A stretch of DNA of 47,022 nt from an uncultured Pseudomonadales bacterium (GTDB taxonomy: Bacteria; Pseudomonadota; Gammaproteobacteria; Pseudomonadales; Pseudohongiellaceae), in assembly GCA_905478195.1 (NCBI GenBank), contig CAJQHM010000049.1, positions 1-47,022 of the forward strand, given 5' to 3'. This document shows positions 7,459-15,782 of this stretch, piece after piece. The translations under genes were made by a program, and so were the position numbers. Numbering within the stretch: the first letter of the stretch is position 1; every line of letters begins with the position of its first letter. The notes beneath the pieces are model-generated. The model was not told the DNA's origin. It saw nothing but the letters and a program-made list of their open reading frames with translations, and searched no databases.

Positions 7459-9774
7459 TTGGCAGCTGACAGCACGACGACAAACGCCACAGACGAAACC
7501 ACCGTAACTAGCGACTGGCACCAGATAGAGCCGCAAGAATTTCGCCGCGAGCAGATCAAGATGCTATGGGATCATCTACCCCTCATCTTACTTGCGGATA
7601 TCGCCACCGGATCTTTCCTCTTAGCACTACTGCTCACTACCGCCTATAATCCAATCGCCTATGTATGGTACGGGGCTCTGGTACTTAACACCGCTATTCG
7701 CGCACTCATTGCTTACTTGCACAACCGAAGACCATCGACATCCTACAACTACGATTCGGACTGGCGATTTCTGATAGTTGGCGCATTTATCTCAGGCTGC
7801 ATATGGGGTAGCTTGGCGTTTGTATTACCCGAAGATCCCTCCTTCGTTACCGTTGCGATCATCAGCTTGTGGCTTGCTGGACTGTTGGCGGGTGCGGCGA
7901 CAACCATGTCAGTGCTGCGTGAGGTGTTTTTTAGTTTTACCATTCCTGCCTCGGCTCTCTATTTCAGCTACATATTTCTAAACATCTCAGAAAACCAGAT
8001 TCCTCTTGGAGGAGGCTATGCAATCTTCGTTGCCTTCATAATTCCAATAGCCATGAGAATCTCAGGAGACTTTCGACATAGCATACGACTCAATATATAG
8101 AATAGAAATCTTCAGCAAAAATTGAAAGCCGATGCAACGAATCTATTGGAGAAGGAAGAAGAGCTGGCGAAACAGCGAAGGCGCCAAGCTACCTTACAAA
8201 GCCAGAAAGCTCACGTGGACGAGAAGCTAAAATCAGCAGACGAGGATCGTCTATTGCTTCTGGAGGCAGTCCAAGAAGGTATTTTCGGCATCAGCAATGT
8301 TGGTTCTATCACCTTCATCAACAAATCGGCCCTTAAACTACTTGGCTATGAAGAAGGCGAACTTTTGGGCATGAGTGCTACACAGCTGATCTGCCCGGTT
8401 CAGGACTCACCCGATAGCATTACTCAATCTAACAAAGAGATTCTTACATCGTATCTAATGGGTCTCCCCGCTGAGCTAGTGGATAGCGCCTTCACCAGGA
8501 AGGACTCTAGCCTGATACCAGTGCGTTTCTCTAGCGAACCCTTAAAAAAAGCAGGGAAGGTAATCGGTGCCGTAGTTAGCTTTGCGGATACAACGAAACA
8601 GAAAGAGATGGAGAACATGCTTATTCAATCGCAGAAGATGGAAGCGATTGGCCGGCTGACTGGCGGCGTATCTCACGATTTTAATAACCTACTAACAGTT
8701 ATCATGAGTAATTTGCAATTTTTGCAACGGCAACTCGTAGACAATGAAGATGCGCTCAACCTTGTAATAAAGGTAATGAATGCTGCCAAGAATGGAGCAG
8801 AGCTAAATAACAGATTACTTAGCTTCTCAAGAGAACAGGCGCTCATCAACACGCCTGTAGACATTGACGAGATGCTTACCGAAATGTATGAATTTCTCGC
8901 GAGAATTCTAGGCGAGGATATCGATCTCAGCCTGAATATAGGTGACAAAGATTGCATCGCCATAACCGACCGCAACCAGCTAGAGAATGGAATACTCAAC
9001 CTCTGTGTTAACGCCAAAGACGCAATGCCCAATGGCGGCAAATTAGCCGTCAGTGCGAAGAAAGTTCGACTAGCAGAATCGCACCTTGGACACGAGAGCA
9101 GCAACGATCTGCAGGACTACGTTGAGCTTACCGTTACCGACAGCGGGACAGGCATCCCATTGGATATTCAGAAGAAAATTTTCGAGCCCTTCTTCACCAC
9201 CAAGGAAAAAAACCAGGGAACCGGATTGGGCCTGAGCACTGTATATGGATTTCTAAGACAATCCGGCGGCAACATAACCGTCGACAGCATACTCGGCCAA
9301 GGCACAACCTTTCGTCTGTTCTTACCGATAACCGGCGAACCGACCAGTGTTCCCGAACCGGTTAAGATTGTTAGGAATGAGAAGGCAAACTACGAGGGTA
9401 AAATTCTGGTTGTCGAGGACGACGACAGTGTACGAGACGTGGCGAGCCATCTGCTGCAGTCTGCGGGGTTTGAGGTAATTTCTGCTGACAACGGCAGTTC
9501 CGGGCTCCGAGAATTCAAGGCCAACTCCGATATCGATCTAGTATTTTCTGACGTCATCATGCCGGGGGGTATGACTGGTGTTGAGTTAGCAACCAAGATA
9601 TTGGAGATATCGCCTGGATTACCGATTCTCTTGGCTACCGGCTATGCCGAGAAAAAATTGAAGGATCGGCTCGCGGATCGTAAGAATGTTATTCTGATTG
9701 CCAAGCCCTATGACACGAATGAGCTGCCCGATCTGATTAATTCGATGATGTTGCGAGAAGCCAAGACCGACTAG
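7459..9774 (+). pseudogene. hybrid sensor histidine kinase interrupted by an in-frame amber codon
   Basis: One continuous frame encodes a hybrid kinase of about 771 residues, but codon 214 (8098-8100) is TAG. The first part has about five to six membrane helices (residues ~30-210). The second continues in the same frame with a coiled coil (E-K-E-E-E-L-A-K-Q-R-R), a PAS domain (S-V-G/N-V-G-S-I-T-F-I-N-K-S-A), a dimerisation helix with the phospho-acceptor S-H-D-F-N-N-L-L, an HATPase domain (N-A-K-D-A, D-S-G-T-G-I-P, G-T-G-L-G-L-S) and a C-terminal receiver with D in F-S-D-V-I-M-P-G-G. Upstream, TAA directly precedes TTG 7459; ATG 7561 is the first ATG. The second part lacks a good start (TTG 8122, no ribosome binding site). 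The likely original codon was GAG or CAG in L-N-I-x-N-R-N-L. It is a recent nonsense mutation, a sequencing error, or a split gene; one base change would restore it. Confidence 0.7.
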
Positions 9775-9808
9775 GGCTTCTCGCAGAATCATCTTCTATG
9801 GAGAGAGC

Positions 9809-11077
9809 TTATCGTCGCTGTATGATTGCCTTGTCCACCATCTCGCTAAATATTTCTCGAAAACCCCCGCCACTCGATGGCGAAAGCTGCGCCATGATTA
9901 CGATGACCAGCGACTCCTTCGGATCGATAAAATAACGTGTAGCGGCAGAACCATCCCACCAGATTGTGCCCTCGGAAACGGGAAAATTGTACTGCGCCGG
10001 GTCCATGACTAAATTGAAGCCACCTAGAGTCCAACCAGAACCTAGCCAGTAGCCACGATCGCCTATGGGCATAGCCTGATCCGGGACCCCATTCACATAC
10101 ATCAGTGCGGCAGTTTCTTCTTTTAAAACCGTTCGGCCCTTGAATTGACCTCTATCGAGTACCATCTGTGAGAAATTTAAAAAATCGGGGACGGATGATA
10201 ACAAACCAACGCCGCCCTCGATCAGTGCAGGACGCGAAGTCCATGGCACAGATTCAATCTTGTAAGGACGTAGCTCACCATTTATGGGTCGGTACAATTC
10301 GGCGAGCCTGCTGGCATCTGCTCCATCCGCCCAGAACATTGTGCTATTCATTTCCAAAGGATCTAGAATATTTTCCTGCAGATAATCCTGAAATAGCTGC
10401 CCCGACCAGACTTCTACTAACTTTCCTAATATGGTTGCATGTATCCCGTACCGGAACTGTGTGCCAGGGTCTTGAAATAATGGAACCCGCGCAGCATTAG
10501 AAACCATTTGATCAAGAGTAAAGTTCTTGTCCCTAACATTACTTTCTCTATACAATGCCGAGCTACGACTACCCAGGCCCGACGTATGCGTAAGAAGGTT
10601 GGCAACGGTGATATCACCTGTGCGCGCCTTCGTCTGGGTGATATCGGTGCTGGACGAGTCGAGCAGCACTCGCTGGTTCTCGAATTCGGGCAGATACATC
10701 TTTATTGGATCACCTAGTTGAAACTTACCCTCTTCGTATAATTTGAGGACGGCGGCGCTGGTGACCTCTCTGGTCATGGAATAGATTCTGAAAAGCGCAT
10801 CGGCTTGCATAGGCTGGCCACTCTCCAGATTCAATTTCCCCAGAGATTCGAAATAGACCGGCTTGCCATCTCTGGATACCGCTGCAACAACACCGGCTAT
10901 CTCGCCATCATCTATATGCTTCTGTAAGCGAGCAGTTGCGTCTGCCAGCGCACTAGACGACATACCTACGGACTCGGCCGCCACCAAATTCTCCGACCAG
11001 TCCTGCGCATTCGACAAGTGAATCTGGCAGACCAACAAGCTGATGAGCGATAGTCTCATCCATAATTTTTTAGTCAT
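9809..11077 (-). CDS. secreted beta-lactamase-fold serine hydrolase, class C/EstB type, with SxxR
   Basis: This 422-residue protein starts at ATG 11077, preceded by a GGA-rich site, and opens with a clear signal peptide (K-K-L-W-M-R then a hydrophobic stretch to S-N-A-Q). The frame is open further upstream to 11134, but that would bury the signal peptide. The fold is beta-lactamase/family VIII esterase: F-R-I-Y-S-M-T-R-E-V-T-S holds the nucleophile S100, H-T-S-G-L-G-S is a conserved loop, F-R-Y-G-I-H supplies the tyrosine base, and W-D-G-S-A-A-T-R-Y is in the C-terminal strand position. The usual S-x-x-K lysine is arginine (R103, codon AGA). Relatives are periplasmic esterases or peptidases. 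With Arg in place of Lys, activity may be lost or altered. Monocistronic. Confidence 0.8.
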   Translation of the reverse strand: MTKKLWMRLSLISLLVCQIHLSNAQDWSENLVAAESVGMSSSALADATARLQKHIDDGEIAGVVAAVSRDGKPVYFESLGKLNLESGQPMQADALFRIYSMTREVTSAAVLKLYEEGKFQLGDPIKMYLPEFENQRVLLDSSSTDITQTKARTGDITVANLLTHTSGLGSRSSALYRESNVRDKNFTLDQMVSNAARVPLFQDPGTQFRYGIHATILGKLVEVWSGQLFQDYLQENILDPLEMNSTMFWADGADASRLAELYRPINGELRPYKIESVPWTSRPALIEGGVGLLSSVPDFLNFSQMVLDRGQFKGRTVLKEETAALMYVNGVPDQAMPIGDRGYWLGSGWTLGGFNLVMDPAQYNFPVSEGTIWWDGSAATRYFIDPKESLVIVIMAQLSPSSGGGFREIFSEMVDKAIIQRR

Positions 11078-11224
11078 TCTGATTTCCAACTCTCTAGTGA
11101 ATAGCTTATGTCTAACTGCATGTCTTGTACCCAACGAACGACGCGCACCTCAAGATGATAGATATTAGTAATTAGGAGTGAGTAGATTGAGCAATGGTTA
11201 AAACAGAGCAAGAAGCTAATACTT

Positions 11225-12058
11225 TTATAGTTGCTTGTCCAGCAACTGCTGCCAGGGGTAGAGCGGATCCGCTAAGGCTATAAAATAGGGGTTTAGCAAC
11301 TCGGCCTTGGTATTGTAGCGCAGGGTCCGAAACTTTAGATCTACAATCGCCCCGCCAGCCGCAGTGAGAATACCCTGAGCCGCAGCAGTATCCCATTCAG
11401 AGGTGGGGGCCAGACGAGGATAAATATCCGCCCTCCCTTCAGCCAGCAGACACATCTTCAACGAGCTGCCCATACTCACTATCGCAACCTTGCCGAGCTG
11501 TCCTTCGATCTGTTGTATCACTGCATCCAGATCTTCGCCGCGATGACGACGGCTCGCTACGATACTTACACCGATCTCTTGCTCCATGAGTCGACACTTT
11601 ATTGGGTTCGCTACAGCATCCGGGCAATTCAAATCCTGCTTCCATGCCCCCAGCCCAATACCACCGAGATAGCTGACACCAGAAACCGGCACGTAGACTA
11701 CCCCGGCAACCGCCGTGTTATTTTCGATTAGCGCGATGTTGACGGTGAACTCACCGTTGCGCCCAATAAACTCTTTCGTGCCATCGAGAGGATCGATGAG
11801 CCAGTAGCGTTGCCAGGATTTTCTTTGAGAGAAATCGATCGCATCAGATTCTTCCGAAAGAAGAGGAATATCTGGCGTGAGCTTACTCAGACGGTCGATG
11901 ATCAGACGATTGGCGCGGCGGTCGGCATCGGTAATAGGCGAATCATCCTGTTTCGTCGTTACCGCGATGGCCCGATCGGAATTGTAAACCTCGAGAATTT
12001 CGGCGCCCGCTGCGATAGCAATATCCTTTACCTCATTGAGCAATGGTAGATCTAACAT
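11225..12058 (-). CDS. cysQ: 3'(2'),5'-bisphosphate nucleotidase
   Basis: This 277-residue member of the inositol-monophosphatase-like superfamily has the metal sites D-D-S-P-I-T-D-A-D, L-L-S-E-E-S-D, D-P-L-D-G-T-K-E-F and, in the C-terminal half, P-T-S-E-W-D-T-A-A-A-Q-G. D-G-T-K-E-F rather than D-G-T-x-N-F is typical of CysQ. It hydrolyses 3'-phosphoadenosine 5'-phosphate to AMP, relieving inhibition of sulfate assimilation and oligoribonuclease. It starts at ATG 12058, is divergent from yrfG, and lies in the gene neighbourhood nudE-cysQ-yrfG-hslR seen in many gammaproteobacteria (nudE is absent here). Confidence 0.92.
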   Translation of the reverse strand: MLDLPLLNEVKDIAIAAGAEILEVYNSDRAIAVTTKQDDSPITDADRRANRLIIDRLSKLTPDIPLLSEESDAIDFSQRKSWQRYWLIDPLDGTKEFIGRNGEFTVNIALIENNTAVAGVVYVPVSGVSYLGGIGLGAWKQDLNCPDAVANPIKCRLMEQEIGVSIVASRRHRGEDLDAVIQQIEGQLGKVAIVSMGSSLKMCLLAEGRADIYPRLAPTSEWDTAAAQGILTAAGGAIVDLKFRTLRYNTKAELLNPYFIALADPLYPWQQLLDKQL

Positions 12059-12204
12059 CGACTAAGATTATCCTTGGAGATTGATGAATTACTTATCTAA
12101 GATCTGGGCGCAGACACCACTGTACTGGTACTGCTTCCCGTTTCGCCTGTATCATGTTGCATGAGCCGTCAGTCCTTGCCAAGGCTTATTTTCAGGAGGG
12201 TAAA

Positions 12205-12873
12205 ATGCTACCGTGGCCAGACATAGACACCATCATGTTCGATATGGATGGCACACTACTGGACCTGCACTTCGATAATTATTTCTGGCAGCAGTTGATT
12301 CCCAAACTCTATGGCGAGAAACATGGTCTCAGCGAGGACGCTGCGCTAGAGTTTATGCATTGCAAAACTACCGAAGTCCAAGGAACACTCGATTGGTATT
12401 GCCTGGATTATTGGAAGGAGCAGTTGCAACTGGACATAACCGGCCTTAAGCGCGACGCCAAGCACAAGATCAATATTCGCCCTCATGTCGAAGACATTTT
12501 ACTGGAATTAAAACTAAGCGATAAACGTGTAGTACTGGTCACGAACGCACATCCTTCCAGCCTGGCCATCAAGATGGAGCACACGGGGATCGCTCACTAT
12601 TTCGATCAATGTATTAGCTCACACACTTTAGAGCTGGCGAAAGAGAATCAGGGTTTCTGGCAGAGTCTGCAAAAAGTAGAACGTTACGACCCAGAGCGTA
12701 CCGTGCTATTCGACGACTCGCTTGCAGTCTTGCGTCAGGCAAAACGCGAAGGAATTAAACACCTGTTCGGCATTATGCAACCGGATAGCAAAAAACCCGG
12801 AGTGCCTATGGATGAATTTCCGCAGATAGACAGATTCGAAGAGATACTTCCCTCTTTATCATCCCCCAACTAG
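12205..12873 (+). CDS. yrfG: HAD-family GMP/IMP 5'-nucleotidase
   Basis: This 222-residue haloacid-dehalogenase-fold phosphatase starts at ATG 12205, seven bases after a strong AGGAGG; the open frame upstream to 12154 is not needed. Motif I is F-D-M-D-G-T-L-L-D (nucleophile Asp), motif II is L-V-T-N-A-H, and motif IV is L-F-D-D-S. The Y-F-W-x-x-L-I-P and D-W-Y-C-L-D-Y-W segments are characteristic of YrfG, which dephosphorylates purine nucleoside monophosphates. It is followed 21 nt later by hslR, the usual partner. Confidence 0.9.
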   Translation: MLPWPDIDTIMFDMDGTLLDLHFDNYFWQQLIPKLYGEKHGLSEDAALEFMHCKTTEVQGTLDWYCLDYWKEQLQLDITGLKRDAKHKINIRPHVEDILLELKLSDKRVVLVTNAHPSSLAIKMEHTGIAHYFDQCISSHTLELAKENQGFWQSLQKVERYDPERTVLFDDSLAVLRQAKREGIKHLFGIMQPDSKKPGVPMDEFPQIDRFEEILPSLSSPN

Positions 12874-12894
12874 ATTATATAATTATACTGAGCC

Positions 12895-13305
12895 ATGGCC
12901 AAAAGCAAACCCGCAGAAAAGAACACCGACCTGAGCCGTTTACGCCTGGATAAGTGGCTATGGGCGGCACGGTTCTACAAGACTCGCTCGGTAGCCAAGC
13001 ATGCCATCGAAGGGGGTAAGGTCTATTGCGGGGGTAGCCGCTGCAAACCTGGCAAGGAAGTCGAGATTGGTATGGAGATACGACTGCGTCAGGGCTTGGA
13101 TGAGAAAACAGTCATAATTCAGGCTCTATCGGAACAGCGCCGCGGAGCGCCTGAGGCACAGCTGCTATATGCAGAGACTGAAGAAAGTATCGAGCTGCGA
13201 GAGAAACAGGCTCTTGAGCGCAAGGCTCAGCCCAGTGTATGGCAGTCTGATGGCAAGCCAAATAAGAGAGATCGGCGGCTTATTCACCGTTTTAAGCAGA
13301 GTTAG
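12895..13305 (+). CDS. hslR: ribosome-associated heat shock protein Hsp15 (S4 domain)
   Basis: This 136-residue protein has an N-terminal S4 RNA-binding domain (L-R-L-D-K-W-L-W-A-A-R-F-Y-K-T-R-S at ~16-32, then A-I-E-G-G-K-V) and a basic C-terminal tail (K-P-N-K-R-D-R-R). Hsp15 binds free 50S subunits that carry stalled nascent chains and helps recycle them. The length and the W-L-W-A-A-R-F core match E. coli HslR (133 residues). It follows yrfG by 21 nt and is probably co-transcribed. In E. coli hslO comes next; here gshA follows after a gap. Confidence 0.93.
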   Translation: MAKSKPAEKNTDLSRLRLDKWLWAARFYKTRSVAKHAIEGGKVYCGGSRCKPGKEVEIGMEIRLRQGLDEKTVIIQALSEQRRGAPEAQLLYAETEESIELREKQALERKAQPSVWQSDGKPNKRDRRLIHRFKQS

Positions 13306-13606
13306 CTGCAAGCTAGTTGCGAGATAGCTGAGAATTAAGCAAGAACCTGCTGAAAGAATAGCCTGCCGCAGCCTGTCTGGGCTCTACAGCACTAGCATTG
13401 ATCCCAAACCTATCGAAGACATGCCGCGTTAGCACTGACTAATGATATTTGTCATAATGCCGCTCACCTGAAATGAGTCATTGCCCGAGTCGGGGCCAAG
13501 GCACTATCAGAGTCCCTGGGCAAGCAACAGCCGAACAATTGGCAACCACTGTGCTAACTAGCAACTACACGAATTGAATGTACTAACAGACCTTCCAGGA
13601 GATATC
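13306..13606 (+). promoter_or_regulatory. intergenic region upstream of gshA with a possible promoter
   Basis: No gene was recognised in this stretch of about 300 nt. TTAGCA (13429-13434) and CATAAT (13453-13458) are 18 nt apart with TG one base before the -10, a plausible extended -10 promoter giving a leader of about 140 nt to gshA. No terminator with a U-tract was seen after hslR. Confidence 0.35.
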
Positions 13607-15175
13607 TTGAGTAAAGAATTCGATGAGTGCCTGCAACGCTACCAGCTACCTGAGTTTAACGCGGCCTGGGGCGCCATTTATCGAGGTATCGAGAAGGAAA
13701 GTCTGCGCGTCTCGAAAGACGGCCATATTTCTCTGGCCAGCCATCCTCAGTCACTTGGCTCCAGCCTAAGCAATCCTTTTATTACTACCGATTTCAGCGA
13801 ATCCTTATTGGAATTCATCACGCCTGCCTATAGCGATATAGATACCTGTCTAGCGAAGATGGAAGACATACACCGCTTCACCATGCAGAATCTCGAGAAT
13901 GAGGAAATGCTCTGGGTGTCTAGCATGCCCTGCCCGCTTGGCAGTTCGGATGAAATACCGATAGCACAGTACGGCTCTTCCAATGTCGGCAAACTGAAAA
14001 CCCTCTACCGCCATGGCCTAAGCAATCGCTATGGTCGCTTAATGCAAATCATCTCCGGTATTCACTACAATTTCTCGATGCCCGAGTCGTTCTGGCAGCC
14101 ATATCAGGAAATGTGTGCCGACAAGGGACAGCTAAAGGATTTCAAGACCGAGAAATACCTCCACCTGATTAGAAATTTCCACCGCTATTCCTGGCTGCTT
14201 ATCTATCTATTTGGCGCCTCGCCCGCCGCTTGCAAATGTTTTGTTCAAGGGCGTGAGCACGATCTGCAAGAACTGGATGATTCCAGTCTCTATCTTCCCT
14301 ACGCCACCTGTTTGCGCATGGGCAACCTGGGATACAAGAGTGAAGCACAGAAGTCATTGTTCGTCTGTTACAACGAGCTAGACTCCTATGCGGACTGTCT
14401 GCGCCAGGCCATGGATACGCCCTACCCCGAATACGAGGCCATGGGTCAGAGCAAAGACGGCGAGTATCTACAACTCAACACAAATCTTTTGCAGCTCGAG
14501 AATGAGTTCTACAGCACCATAAGACCGAAGCGCGTTGTTAAGAGTGGTCAACGCCCCTTGGAAGCGTTGACACAGGACGGTATCGAATACATCGAGGTTA
14601 GGGCTCTGGATTTAAACCCCTATCTCCCTCTGGGCCTGGACAAAGAACAGATCCACTTCCTCGATAGCTTCCTGTTACATTGCCTCTTGGCCGAAAGTCC
14701 TGAGTGCCACAAGCAAGAGTTCTTCGAGGTAGCAGACAATATTTCCAAAGTAGTGAATCAGGGTCGCGACCCCCAGCTGTCTCTCAATCTGGAAGCTGCT
14801 CCGAAGAAACTGACAGACTGGGCCAACGAGATACTAGCGGAGGTTTCTAACGCCGCCTCTATGCTCGACAAAATCCATGGAGGCAATAACTATAGCGAGA
14901 GTTTGGCCGCACAGTCAGCCAAGGTAGCCGATCCGGATCTTACTCCTTCGGGCAAAATCCTGAAAGATATGAAAGAAGGCGAACTATCGTTCTTCGAGTT
15001 CTCCATGCAGCAGTCTCGAATTCACCGAGACTATCTTCAAAATGGCGGACTAAGCGATGCAACCGAAAAGCTAATGAAGAAGACCGCTGCCGAATCGCTT
15101 CTTGAGCAAGCAGAGATTGAAAGCAAGGACACCATCGGCTTCGATGAGTACCTGAAGAACTGGAACAAGGCGTAG
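13607..15175 (+). CDS. gshA: glutamate-cysteine ligase
   Basis: This protein of about 522 residues is homologous to E. coli-type GshA throughout: G-I-E-K-E-S-L-R-V (ATP/Glu site), T-T-D-F-S-E-S-L-L-E-F-I-T-P, A-Q-Y-G-S-S-N-V-G, S-G-I-H-Y-N-F-S, E-V-R-A-L-D-L-N-P. It catalyses the first, rate-limiting step of glutathione synthesis from Glu and Cys. TTG 13607 is preferred because AGGAG lies 6-7 nt upstream; ATG 13574 is in frame but has no ribosome binding site and adds 11 unconserved residues. Many gshA genes also use TTG. gshB is not in the window. It is followed 97 nt later by dsbB. Confidence 0.95.
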   Translation: MSKEFDECLQRYQLPEFNAAWGAIYRGIEKESLRVSKDGHISLASHPQSLGSSLSNPFITTDFSESLLEFITPAYSDIDTCLAKMEDIHRFTMQNLENEEMLWVSSMPCPLGSSDEIPIAQYGSSNVGKLKTLYRHGLSNRYGRLMQIISGIHYNFSMPESFWQPYQEMCADKGQLKDFKTEKYLHLIRNFHRYSWLLIYLFGASPAACKCFVQGREHDLQELDDSSLYLPYATCLRMGNLGYKSEAQKSLFVCYNELDSYADCLRQAMDTPYPEYEAMGQSKDGEYLQLNTNLLQLENEFYSTIRPKRVVKSGQRPLEALTQDGIEYIEVRALDLNPYLPLGLDKEQIHFLDSFLLHCLLAESPECHKQEFFEVADNISKVVNQGRDPQLSLNLEAAPKKLTDWANEILAEVSNAASMLDKIHGGNNYSESLAAQSAKVADPDLTPSGKILKDMKEGELSFFEFSMQQSRIHRDYLQNGGLSDATEKLMKKTAAESLLEQAEIESKDTIGFDEYLKNWNKA

Positions 15176-15272
15176 CGGTTCTTGCCTTTAGGCAGCTATG
15201 CTAGGATGCGGCACAATAAAGCAGATTTAGGGGCGAGCTCAGCTCGTCAAGACATGAAATTAGGAACAGTCG

Positions 15273-15782
15273 ATGGCTCTGGCAATTCCCGGCAATAGAA
15301 TAATCAACATAGGCATCTTCCTGACCACCGTGGTTACTATCGCTATCGCGCTATATATGGAACACGTGATGCTACTCTCGCCCTGCGGCTTATGTATCAC
15401 CCAGCGTGTCTTTTTTATTCTCTGCGGCTTGGTCTGTTTAGCAGCGGCGATTCATAATCACGCGGCCGATGGGCAGAAGATCTATGCATTCGTAGCGGCG
15501 GCAATGTGTATCTTCGGCAGTTATTTCGCCGGAAGACAGATCTGGTTACAACACTTGCCAGAGGACTTGGTACCCGCTTGCGGCCCGGGCTTCACTTATA
15601 TTCGCGATAATTTCCCCTTCATTGATCTACTCGACTTTCTCCTGGTGGGCGACGGTAATTGCGCAGAAGTTCAGTTCCGCTTCCTAGGCATTTTCTCAAT
15701 TGCCGAGATGTCCATCATCGCCTTCTTCGGCCTTTTCAGTGTTTGCCTGTTCACCGCTTTTCGCCAACAGGCGACCGACTAA
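15273..15782 (+). CDS. dsbB: disulfide bond formation protein B
   Basis: This 169-residue inner-membrane protein has four predicted helices. The first periplasmic loop has C38-G-L-C41 and the second has C103 and C130, the two pairs that pass electrons from DsbA to quinone; positions nearly coincide with E. coli DsbB (41, 44, 104, 130). R45 of T-Q-R is the expected quinone-site arginine. It reoxidises periplasmic DsbA; no periplasmic dsbA is in the window, since the DsbA-like gene at the left end has no signal peptide. Its last four bases overlap the convergent oxidoreductase gene. Confidence 0.93.
   Translation: MALAIPGNRIINIGIFLTTVVTIAIALYMEHVMLLSPCGLCITQRVFFILCGLVCLAAAIHNHAADGQKIYAFVAAAMCIFGSYFAGRQIWLQHLPEDLVPACGPGFTYIRDNFPFIDLLDFLLVGDGNCAEVQFRFLGIFSIAEMSIIAFFGLFSVCLFTAFRQQATD

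Noticed and set aside
8098-8100. UAG read as pyrrolysine or another programmed recoding in the sensor kinase
   Set aside because: The position is a non-catalytic linker after the last membrane helix, no pyl genes are present here, and pyrrolysine is not expected in this group. A point mutation or sequence error is simpler.
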